Shown here: one piece after another, positions 1 to 9,457 of the stretch
Layout: each line of letters begins with the position of its first letter
Numbering within the stretch: position 1 is the stretch's first letter
Assembly (NCBI RefSeq): GCF_020535245.1
Contig: NZ_CP084911.1
Location: 783,001-847,000, forward strand
DNA length: 64,000 nt
DNA from: Asticcacaulis sp. AND118
Lineage (GTDB): Bacteria; Pseudomonadota; Alphaproteobacteria; Caulobacterales; Caulobacteraceae
Direction of reading: 5' to 3'
Program-made: the position numbers and the translations under genes
Notes under the pieces: model-generated
Database searches by the model: none
Told to the model about the DNA's origin: nothing
Seen by the model: the letters and a program-made list of their open reading frames with translations, nothing else

Positions 1-179
1 GTCGTTGACGGATAGATAGCCGTAACGATGGTGTTCCAGTAGTGTGCTTAGGTATAATTCAGCGTTGCTAAAATCGGAACGACGGTATCTCACCTTTACG
101 GCGTGACAGTTCCAGTCGCTAATTATATTACTTAAATCAGAAGCCAGACTGTCTCCAGACTGGCCGCCGTCAACAGGGG

Positions 180-3143
180 ATGCCCATGCCGACCTTCCAA
201 CCCGATCGCCGCACCTTCATCGCCCTGCTGGGGTCGGCTGCGGCCACGCCGACGGCGTTATATGCGGCGTCTTCGCCTGAAAGCCCGGCGCGCGAGGGGA
301 CGGTGTCTCTGGCCGGCAAGTGGCGCTTCGCGCTCGATCATAACGACATCGGGCTGGCCGATTACTGGTTCAACAAAACCATGCCGTCCGACCTGCAAAT
401 CCGCCTGCCGGGCATTTTGCAGACGCAGGGCTACGGCAATGAGATCGAGGCCGAGACGCAGTTCGTCGCCGCCCTGCCGCGCGACATGCGCTGGTATCTG
501 CTGCCGCAGTACAAACCCTATACTCAGCCCGGCAATATCAAGGTGCCCTATCTGTCGCAGCCGGTGCGGCACTATCTGGGCGTCGCCTGGTATCAGCGCG
601 ATATCGAAATCCCCGAAGCCTGGGCGGGCAAGCGCATCGCGCTGCATCTGGAGCGTACGCGCTGGCGCACCGACATCTATGTCGGCAATAAACTGGCCGG
701 CTCCAGCCGCTCACTGGTCGCGCCGCACGAGGCCGACCTGGGGATATTGAAGCCCGGCACGCACCGCCTGTCGCTGCGTATCGATAACCGGATGCAGGAG
801 CCGGTCTATCGCCCTGATGGCCATGCGGTGTCGGATGGCGAAGGCTCGACGTGGAACGGCGTGGTCGGGCGCATCGAACTGTCGGCGACGTCGCCCGTGT
901 GGATCGACGACGCGCAGGTCTTCCCTGATCTCACCAGAAAGTCGGCGCAGGTGCGCGTGAAGATCGGCAACCTGACCGGAAAGGCCGGATCGGGGACGCT
1001 GAGCGTCGGCAAGGTCTCGGTTCCGGTGACGTGGACCGTCGAGGGCGGTGTGGCGGCTATCGACGTGCCCATGCCGGACGCGAAACCGTGGTCGGAATTC
1101 ACCCCGGTCCTGCAAAAGCTCACCGTCGCGCTGATCGGTACGGACGCTGACAACAGGCGTGACCTGACCTTCGGTATGCGCGAGGTCCGCACCGAAGGCC
1201 GTCAGATTCTGATCAATGGCGAGCGCTTGGACTTTCGCGCCACCCATGACGGCGGCGGCTTCCCGCTGACCGGATATCCAGCCACCGATGTCGAGACGTG
1301 GAAGCGCATCATTGCGATCTGTAAGGACTGGGGCTTTAACGGGATGCGCTTCCATTCGTGGTGCCCGCCCGAAGCGGCCTTCACGGCGGCCGACGAACTG
1401 GGCTTCTACTTGCAACCCGAATGCGGCATGTGGAACAATTTCGATCCGGGCCGCAAGATGCTGGCCGTGCTGCATGACGAGACGGAACGCCTGCTCAAGG
1501 CCTATGGCAATCACCCGTCCTTCATCATGCTGGCGGCGTCGAACGAACCGGCCGGGCAATATCCGCAGCAACTGTCTGAATGGGATTTGAAGTGGCGCAA
1601 GGCCGATCCGCGCCGTCTCTATGCCGACGGCATCGGACGCTTTTCACCGCCGCCGGGCGGCCCCGGCACGCCCTATGCTTCGGATTTTCTGGGTACGATC
1701 CGCGGGCGCGGTCCCGGCGGCTGGTTCGGCGAGGACTACGAAAAGGCCCTGACCGACTCCACCGGCAATGCCGACATTCCGTGCATCGCGCACGAGGTCG
1801 GCCAATGGTGCGCCTATCCCGACTTCGGCATCATCGACAAGTTTTCGGGCAAGGGTAAATACGACGCCTTCCCGCAAGGCATAGGCTGGGGCGATCGCGC
1901 CTATATGGTGCCGGGCAATTACGAGATCATGCGCGATTCCGCGCAAGCGCACGGGCTTTTGAGCCTTAACAAAGAATTGGCCCACGCTTCCGGACGTTTT
2001 CAGGTCGCCTGCTATAAGGAAGAGATCGAGGCCAATTTGCGCACGCCCTCCTATTCGGGCTTTCACCTGCTCGACCTGCACGACTATCTGGGGCAGGGCG
2101 GGGCGCTGATGGGCCTGCTTGACGCCTTCTGGGAAGAAAAGGGCTACGTCACCGCCGAAGAGTTCCGCCAATTCTGCAACACCACCGTGCCGCTGGTGCG
2201 TCTTAAGGATCGCGTCTTCACTTCGGACAAGACGCTGAGCGCCGAGGCCGAACTGGCGCATTTCGGGCCCAAGGCTCTGGCATCGGTGACGCCGGTCTGG
2301 CGTATTTTAGATGCCGCCGGTAAGACGGTCCTGTCGGGCAGCCTGCCCAAGCGCGCCGCCCCGCGCGGCAAGAATCTGAAGCTCGGCACCATCACCGCCG
2401 ATCTGTCGAAGCTGAAAAGCCCGGCGGCCTACAGGCTGGTGCTGGAACTGAAAGGCACGACCTTCCGCAATCAGTGGCCCTTCTGGGTCTATCCGGCGAC
2501 GGTGAGCACCGCTACGCCGCCGGGCGTGATCGTCACCGCCGACTGGACCGAGGCCAAAAGCGCGCTGGCCAAGGGCGGGCGCGTGCTGTTCCTGTCCGGC
2601 AATCCGGCCAAACCCAATCCCGATCTGGGCCTGACCACCGTGCCGATCTTCTGGAACCGGCTGATGAACCCCAGCCGGGCGTGGATGCTGGGTCTTCTGT
2701 GCGATACGGCCCACCCGGCGCTGGCCGGCTTCCCGACGCAGGCCAATTGCGACTGGCAGTGGGTCGATCTGTTGGGCAAGACCACGGCGATGAATGTCGA
2801 GGCCCTGCCCGTGGACCTCAAGCCTGTCGTGCTGCCGATCAACGACTGGAACCGTAATCTGCGTCTGGCCATGCTGTTCGAGTGCAGGGTCGGTGATGGC
2901 CGCCTGATGGCCACGGCCTTCGACCTGACCGAGGCCGGGGTGGCGGGTCACGCCGGTGGGCCGTCGCTGCGCCAGTCGGTGCTGAACTATATGGCCTCGG
3001 AACGTTTTGCGCCTGAGACGACGCTGACGATCGAGTCGCTGGATGCGTGGATGGCCGGGCGCCATAGCGCACCGGCCACCGTCATCACGCCGCCGGCCAC
3101 AACCGATGTGGTCGATCCGGGGCAGATCAAGCCCAAAACTTAG
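180..3143 (+). CDS. Tat-exported glycoside hydrolase family 2-type protein
   Basis: 987 aa. The N-terminus has a twin-arginine motif (DRRTFIALL) followed by a hydrophobic stretch and an Ala-rich cleavage region, so export in folded form to the periplasm is expected. A jelly-roll sugar-binding domain (about residues 130-240, with YQRDIEIPEAW and NGVVGRIEL) precedes an immunoglobulin-like segment and a TIM barrel. The NEP signature gives a likely acid/base Glu456, and AHEVGQW a candidate nucleophile Glu539. This is the GH2 plan (beta-galactosidase, glucuronidase or mannosidase type); the substrate cannot be read from sequence. A second ATG two codons downstream (186) is also possible. It stands alone and ends in its own terminator. 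Confidence 0.85.
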   Translation: MPMPTFQPDRRTFIALLGSAAATPTALYAASSPESPAREGTVSLAGKWRFALDHNDIGLADYWFNKTMPSDLQIRLPGILQTQGYGNEIEAETQFVAALPRDMRWYLLPQYKPYTQPGNIKVPYLSQPVRHYLGVAWYQRDIEIPEAWAGKRIALHLERTRWRTDIYVGNKLAGSSRSLVAPHEADLGILKPGTHRLSLRIDNRMQEPVYRPDGHAVSDGEGSTWNGVVGRIELSATSPVWIDDAQVFPDLTRKSAQVRVKIGNLTGKAGSGTLSVGKVSVPVTWTVEGGVAAIDVPMPDAKPWSEFTPVLQKLTVALIGTDADNRRDLTFGMREVRTEGRQILINGERLDFRATHDGGGFPLTGYPATDVETWKRIIAICKDWGFNGMRFHSWCPPEAAFTAADELGFYLQPECGMWNNFDPGRKMLAVLHDETERLLKAYGNHPSFIMLAASNEPAGQYPQQLSEWDLKWRKADPRRLYADGIGRFSPPPGGPGTPYASDFLGTIRGRGPGGWFGEDYEKALTDSTGNADIPCIAHEVGQWCAYPDFGIIDKFSGKGKYDAFPQGIGWGDRAYMVPGNYEIMRDSAQAHGLLSLNKELAHASGRFQVACYKEEIEANLRTPSYSGFHLLDLHDYLGQGGALMGLLDAFWEEKGYVTAEEFRQFCNTTVPLVRLKDRVFTSDKTLSAEAELAHFGPKALASVTPVWRILDAAGKTVLSGSLPKRAAPRGKNLKLGTITADLSKLKSPAAYRLVLELKGTTFRNQWPFWVYPATVSTATPPGVIVTADWTEAKSALAKGGRVLFLSGNPAKPNPDLGLTTVPIFWNRLMNPSRAWMLGLLCDTAHPALAGFPTQANCDWQWVDLLGKTTAMNVEALPVDLKPVVLPINDWNRNLRLAMLFECRVGDGRLMATAFDLTEAGVAGHAGGPSLRQSVLNYMASERFAPETTLTIESLDAWMAGRHSAPATVITPPATTDVVDPGQIKPKT

Positions 3144-3153
3144 GAAAGCGTCT

Positions 3154-3190
3154 CTCCTCCCCATGCCTTCGGCACAGGGAGGAGTTTTTA
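3154..3190 (+). terminator. Rho-independent terminator after the GH2 gene
   Basis: Stem CTCCTCCC (3154-3161) pairs with GGGAGGAG (3177-3184), with an inner TGCC/GGCA stem, and is followed by TTTTTA. It lies just after the GH2 stop and runs into the 3' end of the convergent efflux operon. Confidence 0.75.
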
Positions 3191-4591
3191 GACCTGCCAC
3201 TCGCCGCCCAGAGCGCGGATCAGGCGCACCGTCGCCTGATACTGCTGGGCGCGGACCTGAAGATCCTGACGGCGGATGCGCAGATAGGAGCGCTGGGTAT
3301 CCAGCACTTCGAGCTGCGACACATAGCCGTGCCTGTAGCGCGATTCCGACAGATCCAGCGCGCGTCGCGCCGCCGCCAGAGCCGCGGCCTGGGTCTGGGC
3401 TTCGCCGTTTAGCCCGTCGATGTCCGACAGGGCGTTTTCGACGTCGCCAAAGGCCACCAGCACGCCCTGACGATACTGGGCGAAGGCGATGGCCAAATCG
3501 CCGCGCGCCAGTTCGACGCCGGCCTTGCGTTGACCGCCGTCGAAGATGGCCTGCGCCAGAATGCCGGTGAGAGACCAGTTTTTGGCCGCTTCGGAAAAGA
3601 CGTCCGACAGTTCGTTCGACGCGCCGCCCGCCGTGGTGGTCAGGTTGAGGCGCGGGAACCAGGCGGCCCTGGCGATGCCGACGCGCTTTTGCGCGGCTTC
3701 CATGGCCTTTTCGGCGGCGGCCACATCGGGACGGCGCGCCAGAAGCTCGGATGGCAGACCCGCCGGGATCAGGGGCACGGCTCCGGCCCACGGCTGAGCG
3801 TCCCATGCCTTGGCCTCGATGCGGAAGGTCGAGGGGAGGTCGCCGACCAGCAGGCTCAGGGCGTTTTCGACCTGCGCGCGCTGACGGTCGAGCGCCTTGA
3901 GTTCGGCTTCGGTCGTGGCGACCTCGGTCTGCAGGCGCACGACGTCCAGTTCGGCGACATCACCGGCCTCGTAGCGGCGCTGGGTGACGCCCAGCGTGCC
4001 CTGATAGGCCTCCAGCGTCTCGGCGACGATGGCGCGGTCCTCATCGAGGGCGCGCAGGGCGAAGTAGGTCTCCGCCACCGCACCCTGAACGAGCAGTTGC
4101 GCCCATTTGGCATTGTCCTCGGCGGCCGAGGCTTCGAGCTTGGCGGCCTGTGTTGCCTTCGACAGACGGCCCGACAGGTCGACTTCGTAACCGAGGTCGA
4201 GACCCGCCGCGTGCAGGGTCGACGCCTTTGGGTACTGGCCTGTTTCCGCCGCGCGCGACGATTGCAGCCCGGCATTGACCTGCGGCAGTTGCACGGCGCG
4301 GGCCTGACGGATCAGGGCGCGGGCCTGCTGCACGCGGGCGGCGGCGATGGCCACGTCCGTATTGCGGGTCATGGCGCGGGCTTCGAGATCGTCGAGCACC
4401 GGATCACCGAAGATCAGCCAGAAGGCGTCGGCCTTCTGGGCCAGAGGCGGCGCGGTGGTCTCGGTCGTCGACGGGGCCTTGAAGGCGGCCGGGGCGGTGA
4501 GCCCGGCATCCTTCGTCAGCGGTTCGGTGGCGCAGCCGGTCAGCAGAAGGGCGGCGAAGGTTAAGGGGATCAGGGGTTTAAAGTGAGACAT
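3188..4591 (-). CDS. RND efflux outer-membrane lipoprotein, NodT family
   Basis: 467 aa, TolC-like outer-membrane channel that completes the tripartite pump with the two genes upstream. The signal peptide ends in a lipobox (LLLTG-C20), so the mature protein is lipid-anchored. Long coiled-coil helices with the duplicated outer-membrane efflux repeat follow (ARALIRQARAVQLPQV in the first half, AEKAMEAAQKRVGIARAAWFP in the second). The start at 4591 was chosen because its ATG overlaps the pump's TAA by one base (TAATG), a translational-coupling arrangement, and because it gives the family length. A longer reading upstream is only overlap with the pump gene. Confidence 0.92.
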   Translation of the reverse strand: MSHFKPLIPLTFAALLLTGCATEPLTKDAGLTAPAAFKAPSTTETTAPPLAQKADAFWLIFGDPVLDDLEARAMTRNTDVAIAAARVQQARALIRQARAVQLPQVNAGLQSSRAAETGQYPKASTLHAAGLDLGYEVDLSGRLSKATQAAKLEASAAEDNAKWAQLLVQGAVAETYFALRALDEDRAIVAETLEAYQGTLGVTQRRYEAGDVAELDVVRLQTEVATTEAELKALDRQRAQVENALSLLVGDLPSTFRIEAKAWDAQPWAGAVPLIPAGLPSELLARRPDVAAAEKAMEAAQKRVGIARAAWFPRLNLTTTAGGASNELSDVFSEAAKNWSLTGILAQAIFDGGQRKAGVELARGDLAIAFAQYRQGVLVAFGDVENALSDIDGLNGEAQTQAAALAAARRALDLSESRYRHGYVSQLEVLDTQRSYLRIRRQDLQVRAQQYQATVRLIRALGGEWQV

Positions 4592-7500
4592 TAATGTGCC
4601 TCCGGGTTTGAGTTCAGCGTCGCGGTCGTCGGCGCGGTGCCGATGACTTCGTGGCCGGACTCGTCGGGGTGGGTATGAGCCTTGAGCGGACGGTTGCCGG
4701 TCAGGGCGCGCAGCGTGACGTAGAAGACGGGGGTCAGGAACAGGCCGAAGACGGTGGCTCCGATCATGCCGGCGAACACGGCCACGCCCATGGCGTGACG
4801 CATTTCCGCCCCGGCCCCGTGGGCCAGCACCAGGGGAAGAACGCCCATAATGAAAGCGATCGAGGTCATCAGGATCGGGCGCAGGCGCAAGCGGCTGGCC
4901 TCGATGGCGGCCTCCAGCGGTTTGCGACCGGCCAGTTCCAGTTCGCGGGCGAACTCCACGATCAGGATGGCGTTCTTGGCCGACAGCCCCACCAGAACGA
5001 ACAGGCCGATCTGGGTGAAGATATTGTTGTCGCCTCCTGAAATCCACACGCCGGTGATGGCGGCGAGCAGACCCATGGGAACGATCAGCAGGATCGAGAT
5101 GGGCAGGACCAGACTTTCATACTGCGCCGCCAGCACGAGGAAGACGAGCAGGATGACCAGCGGGAAGATGATGGCCGACGAGTCGCCCGCCAGAATCTGC
5201 TGATAGGTCAGGTCGGTCCATTCGTACTCGATGCCGGGGGGCAGGACTTCGGCGGCGATCCTGGCGGCGGCCGCTTCGGCCTGACCGGACGAGAATCCAG
5301 GCGCCGGTCCACCGTTGATGTCGGCGGCCAGATAGCCGTTATAGCGGGTGGCGTTCACCGGCCCGAAGGACGGCTCGACCTTGAGCAGGGCCGACAGCGG
5401 GATCATCTCGCCGGTGTTGGAGCGAACCTTGAGCTGACCGATGTCTTCCGGACGGGCGCGGTAGGGCGCGTCGGCCTGAAGGCGGACCGAATAGGTGCGG
5501 CCGAACTTGTTGAAGTCGTTGACGTACATCGAGCCGAGGTAGATCTGCATGGTGTCGAAGACATCCTGCACATTGACCCCGAGCTGACGGGCCTTGACGC
5601 GATCGATGTCGGTATAGACCTGGGGCACATTGATCTGATAGTTCGAGAAGACACCGGCCAGTTCCTTGGTCTGATAGGCCTTGGCGACGAAGGCCTTGGT
5701 GGCCTGATCGAGCGCCTCGGGCCCAAGCGCGCCGCGGTCCTGAAGCTGCAGCTTGAAGCCGCCCGTGGTGCCGAGGCCGAGGATCGGCGGCGGCGGGAAG
5801 ACGACGACATAGGCGTCGCCGATACCCATGAACTTCTGGTTCAGCGCACCGGCGATGGTGCCGGCGTCGAGGTGGTTCTTGCCGCGTTCCTCGAAGGAGT
5901 CGAGCGCCAGGAAGACGACGGCCGAGTTGGAGGCCAGGGTAAAGCCGTTGATCGACAGGCCGGGGAAGGAGAGGGCGTCTTTCACGCCGTCCTGCTTCAT
6001 GGCGATGTCGGTCATGGCGCGGGCGACGGCCTCGGTGCGGTCCAGCGTAGCCCCTTCGGGAAGCTGCACCATGCCGACCAGATACTGCTTGTCCTGCGCC
6101 GGGATGAAGCCGGTCGGGACGGTCTTGAACATGAACATGGTCGCGGCGACCAGCACGGCGTAGAGACCGAGCATGAGCGCCTTGCGCGAGATGATGCCGC
6201 CCAGACCCTTGCCATAGTTTTCCGACGAGCGGTTGAAGAAGCGGTTGAACAGGCGGAAGAAGCCGCCCAGCCACTTGTCCATGAAGCGCGTCAGGCCGTC
6301 CTTTTTGGCGTGATGGTCCTTGAGCAGGAGCGCCGCCAGGGCCGGAGAGAGGGTCAGCGAGTTGATCGCCGAAATCACCGTCGAAATGGCGATGGTCAGC
6401 GAGAACTGACGGTAGAACTGACCCGACAGGCCGGTGATGAAGGCCAGCGGCACGAAGACGGCGACCAGCACCAGCGCGATGGCGATGATGGGACCGGAGA
6501 CTTCGCGCATGGCCTGATAGGTGGCCTCCTTGGGCGACTTGCCGGCTTCGATATTGCGTTCGACGTTTTCGACGACGACGATGGCGTCATCGACGACGAT
6601 ACCGATGGCCAGAACGAGGCCGAACAGGGTGAGCGCGTTGATGGAGAAGCCGAAGGCGTGCATCACCGCGAAGGTGCCGATCACCGACACCGGCACGGCC
6701 AGCAGCGGGATGATCGAGGCGCGCCAGGTCTGAAGGAAGACGATGACGACGATGACGACGAGGATGATGGCTTCGAGCAGGGTGTGAATGACCGAGTCGA
6801 TCGATTCCTGCACATACTCGGTGGTGTCGTAGGCGATGCGGTATTCGACGCCTTCGGGCATGGTCTTTTGCAGTTCGGCCATCGCCTTCTTGACGTCGGC
6901 GGAGACCTTCAGCGAGTTGGCCCCGGCCTGTTCGAAGATGGGGATGCCGACGGCCTTCTGGTTGTTCAGCAGAGAGCGCAGCGAATAGTCGGCGGCCCCC
7001 AGCTCGATGCGCGCGATGTCGCCCAGATAGGTGACGGCGCCGCCTTCGGAGCGGACGATGATGTTGCGGAAGTCTTCTTCGGTCTTCAGGCGGCCCTGAG
7101 CGTTGACCGACATCTGAAGGGTGATGTCCGGCTGTCCGGGCGACGCGCCGACGATGCCGGCGGCGGCCTGCACGTTTTCACCGCGCACGGCATTGGCGAC
7201 GTCCGAAGCCGAAAGACCGCGCTCGGCAACCTTTTGCGGATCGAGCCAGATGCGCATGGAATATTCGCCGCCGCCGAACATCTGGATCGGGGCGACGCCT
7301 TCGATCTTCTGAAGGCGGTCCTTGACGTGGATCAGGGCGTAGTTGCGCAGATAGTTTTCGTCATAGCGACCGTTGGGCGAGACGAGGTGCACGACCAGCG
7401 GCAGGGAGGACTGGCTCTTCTGCGTGGTCACGCCCAGCGCGCGTACGTCGGCCGGCAGACGGGCTTCGGCCTGCGACACGCGGTTCTGGACCATCTGCTG

Positions 7501-7815
7501 GGCCAGGTCGGGATTGGTGCCGAGCTTGAAGGTCAGGGTGAGGGTCATCTGACCGTCGGAGGTCGAGGCCGAGGACATGTAGATCATGTCTTCGGTGCCG
7601 GTGATGGCTTCCTCGATCGGGGTGGCGACGGTTTCGGCGATGACGGCGGGGCTGGCGCCCGGATAGACGGCGCGCACCACCACCTGCGGCGGCACGACTT
7701 CGGGATATTCCGAGACGGGCAGGGTGCGCAGGCTGAGGAGCCCGAACACCACGATGAGCAGCGACAGGACACCGGCGAAGATCGGCCTGTCGATGAAGAA
7801 TTTTGAGAGGTTCAT
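4591..7815 (-). CDS. RND multidrug efflux pump, inner-membrane permease (HAE1/AcrB type)
   Basis: 1074 aa, proton-driven drug exporter of the hydrophobe/amphiphile efflux family. The duplicated RND plan is visible: a transmembrane helix at the N-terminus (SKFFIDRPIFAGVLSLLIVV), a periplasmic porter domain, a membrane block containing the proton-relay pair in GIVVDDAIVVVENVERN, then a second porter and membrane half ending with GVLPLVLAHGAG. It is the middle gene of a three-gene operon, coupled to the channel gene by a one-base overlap and separated from the adaptor gene by a palindromic repeat. The substrate is unknown. Confidence 0.95.
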   Translation of the reverse strand: MNLSKFFIDRPIFAGVLSLLIVVFGLLSLRTLPVSEYPEVVPPQVVVRAVYPGASPAVIAETVATPIEEAITGTEDMIYMSSASTSDGQMTLTLTFKLGTNPDLAQQMVQNRVSQAEARLPADVRALGVTTQKSQSSLPLVVHLVSPNGRYDENYLRNYALIHVKDRLQKIEGVAPIQMFGGGEYSMRIWLDPQKVAERGLSASDVANAVRGENVQAAAGIVGASPGQPDITLQMSVNAQGRLKTEEDFRNIIVRSEGGAVTYLGDIARIELGAADYSLRSLLNNQKAVGIPIFEQAGANSLKVSADVKKAMAELQKTMPEGVEYRIAYDTTEYVQESIDSVIHTLLEAIILVVIVVIVFLQTWRASIIPLLAVPVSVIGTFAVMHAFGFSINALTLFGLVLAIGIVVDDAIVVVENVERNIEAGKSPKEATYQAMREVSGPIIAIALVLVAVFVPLAFITGLSGQFYRQFSLTIAISTVISAINSLTLSPALAALLLKDHHAKKDGLTRFMDKWLGGFFRLFNRFFNRSSENYGKGLGGIISRKALMLGLYAVLVAATMFMFKTVPTGFIPAQDKQYLVGMVQLPEGATLDRTEAVARAMTDIAMKQDGVKDALSFPGLSINGFTLASNSAVVFLALDSFEERGKNHLDAGTIAGALNQKFMGIGDAYVVVFPPPPILGLGTTGGFKLQLQDRGALGPEALDQATKAFVAKAYQTKELAGVFSNYQINVPQVYTDIDRVKARQLGVNVQDVFDTMQIYLGSMYVNDFNKFGRTYSVRLQADAPYRARPEDIGQLKVRSNTGEMIPLSALLKVEPSFGPVNATRYNGYLAADINGGPAPGFSSGQAEAAAARIAAEVLPPGIEYEWTDLTYQQILAGDSSAIIFPLVILLVFLVLAAQYESLVLPISILLIVPMGLLAAITGVWISGGDNNIFTQIGLFVLVGLSAKNAILIVEFARELELAGRKPLEAAIEASRLRLRPILMTSIAFIMGVLPLVLAHGAGAEMRHAMGVAVFAGMIGATVFGLFLTPVFYVTLRALTGNRPLKAHTHPDESGHEVIGTAPTTATLNSNPEAH

Positions 7816-7853
7816 GGCATGGCCCTTTGGGCATCATGAGGGTTGAGCGACCC

Positions 7854-7990
7854 TCTCCTCCCTGCGAAGTGGGGAGGTGGCAGCCCGCAGGGCTGACGGA
7901 GGGGGTAGTTGAAATGGCCGAACGCGATGAAGCGGTGAAAATACCCCTCCACCGCTTCGCGGTCCCCCTCCCCACTACGTAGGGAGGAGA
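7854..7990. repeat. REP-like imperfect palindrome inside the efflux operon
   Basis: A 137-bp element whose ends are inverted copies: TCTCCTCCCTgCGaAGTGGGGAGG on the left against the reverse complement of the right end, which differs at only a few bases. It can fold into one long hairpin between the adaptor and pump genes. Shorter relatives of the CTCC/GGAG motif occur at 3154-3184 and 25443-25468. It could stabilise or attenuate the operon mRNA; that is inference. Confidence 0.7.
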
Positions 7991-7997
7991 CGTCGCG

Positions 7998-9200
7998 TTA
8001 CACGTTCGGCTTGGGCGTGGCGTCGATGACGGGTTTAAGCGCGACCAGTTGCGGCGCGACGACCGTGCCGGGACGCAGGGCCTGAAGCCCCGACATCACC
8101 ACGCGGTCACCGGGCTTGAGACCGGCGGTGACGACCTTCTGGCCGTCGATCGTGCCGCCGAGCTGGACTTCGCGGTATTCCACCGCATTGCCCTTGCCCA
8201 CCACATAGACGAAGCGCTTCGACTGATCGGTGCCGACGGCGACCTCGCTGATGAGAATGGCCGGCTTGGCGGCCGCCTCACCCAGCTTGACGCGGACGAA
8301 CTGACCGGGGATCAGCTTGCCATCGGCATTGGCGAAGACGGCGCGGGCGCGGACCGTGCCCGACTGGCTGTCGAACTGGTTGTCGATCAGTTGCAGATGA
8401 CCGTTCAGCGGCTCTGCGCCGTCATCCAGTTCCAGCTTCACCGGCACCTTTTCGAAATTGGCGCCGTTGAGGTCGGCCAGCGTGCGGTTGATCACCTCTT
8501 CATTGGCGTCGAAGCTGGCATAGATGGGCGACACCGACACCAGAGTGGTCAGGACCGCCGAACCGGGGCCCGAAGCGACGAGGTTGCCCTGGGTGACCTC
8601 GATGCGACCGACGCGGCCCGAAACCGGGGCGCGGACCTGCGTGTAGGAGAGGTTGAGATTGGCCGATTGCAACACGGCCTGAGCGGCGGCGAGGTCGGCT
8701 TCGGCGCTACGGAGACTGTTTATGCGGGTTTCAGCTTCGGATTGCGAGATGGCCCGCTCACTCAGGAGGCGCTCGGCGCGGGCGTTTTCCGAACGCGCCA
8801 GCGTCAGGCGGGCTTCGGCGGCCTGAACCTGAGCGCGGGCGCGGGCGACTTCGGCGGCGTAAGGGGCCGGGTCGATGGTCATCAGAAGTTGGCCTTCCTT
8901 GACGAAGGCGCCTTCGCGGAAGTGGATGGCCTTCACGGCGCCCGAAACGCGCGAGCGGATTTCGACGCGCTCGACGGCTTCGAGACGGCCGGAGAAGGAG
9001 TCCCAGCCGCTGACGGTCTGCTCTTCGACCAGAGCCACCTTGACCGGAATGGCCTGTGGCGCGGCCGGAGCCGCCTGTTCGGAGGCATTGGAGGTCACGG
9101 CGTAGATGCCGAACGCGCCGATGGCGAGCGTGGCGATGGCGGCGGCGGTAAGAAGGGTCTGGCGCGGGGCGCGCTTATAGATATCGGACGGAGTCAACAT
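7998..9200 (-). CDS. RND efflux periplasmic adaptor (membrane fusion protein)
   Basis: 400 aa, HlyD/AcrA-type adaptor bridging the inner-membrane pump and the outer-membrane channel. It has an N-terminal anchor (TLLTAAAIATLAIGAFGIYA), a beta-barrel/lipoyl region (VEIRSRVSGAVKAIHFREGAFVKEG), an alpha hairpin (about residues 110-180) and a C-terminal domain (GLKPGDRVVMSGLQALRPG). The start at 9200 was preferred over one at 9281 because GAAGGTG lies about eight bases upstream and the reading then begins directly before the membrane anchor. First gene of the operon. Confidence 0.92.
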   Translation of the reverse strand: MLTPSDIYKRAPRQTLLTAAAIATLAIGAFGIYAVTSNASEQAAPAAPQAIPVKVALVEEQTVSGWDSFSGRLEAVERVEIRSRVSGAVKAIHFREGAFVKEGQLLMTIDPAPYAAEVARARAQVQAAEARLTLARSENARAERLLSERAISQSEAETRINSLRSAEADLAAAQAVLQSANLNLSYTQVRAPVSGRVGRIEVTQGNLVASGPGSAVLTTLVSVSPIYASFDANEEVINRTLADLNGANFEKVPVKLELDDGAEPLNGHLQLIDNQFDSQSGTVRARAVFANADGKLIPGQFVRVKLGEAAAKPAILISEVAVGTDQSKRFVYVVGKGNAVEYREVQLGGTIDGQKVVTAGLKPGDRVVMSGLQALRPGTVVAPQLVALKPVIDATPKPNV

Positions 9201-9316
9201 GCGGGTCACCTTCGGGGAGAAAGGGATAAAAAGGGAAGCGGCGCCGGAAACAGCCCTTGAACCAGAGCCGCTGAGGTCCATTTATGTACTGTTTCGCAAA
9301 TTAATAGGGGCTAAGG

Positions 9317-9348
9317 CAAATTTTTGTGCGAATTGGTACAAAAATTTG
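9317..9348. promoter_or_regulatory. 11-bp inverted repeat upstream of the efflux operon
   Basis: CAAATTTTTGT (9317-9327) and ACAAAAATTTG (9338-9348) are perfect inverted repeats separated by ten bases, 117 bp before the adaptor start. The AT-rich arms and lack of a following T run favour an operator over a terminator. A TetR-family repressor is a plausible ligand by analogy with other RND operons. Confidence 0.6.
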
Positions 9349-9405
9349 TCAGCAGTCGTGAAAAGGTGGCGAAATCTTATTCCCTGACCGCTTAGATGGC
9401 GTGAG

Positions 9406-9426
9406 AGATATGACATCTGCGTGTCA
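9406..9426. repeat. attL, left attachment-site core
   Basis: The 21-bp sequence beginning AGATATGACA and ending GCGTGTCA is identical to 20561-20581. It contains the dyad TGACA-N6-TGTCA (9411-9426), extended to ATATGACA/TGTCATAT by element sequence on the right. The integrase stop codon lies 32 bp away. Confidence 0.85.
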
Positions 9427-9457
9427 TATTAAAGCGCGTCCGAATATCGTATATTAA

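Noticed and set aside
2307-3806. 499-codon minus-strand reading across the GH2 end and efflux channel
   Set aside because: It spans two real genes on opposite strands and a terminator, and its composition is Arg/Gly-rich noise.
5872-7806. 644-codon plus-strand reading opposite the RND pump
   Set aside because: It is the antisense of a clear RND gene in GC-rich DNA; its protein is low-complexity Asp/Gly/Arg/His with no domain.
9406-9426. tRNA gene as the attachment site
   Set aside because: Neither att copy lies in a tRNA-like sequence; no cloverleaf can be drawn from the flanks.
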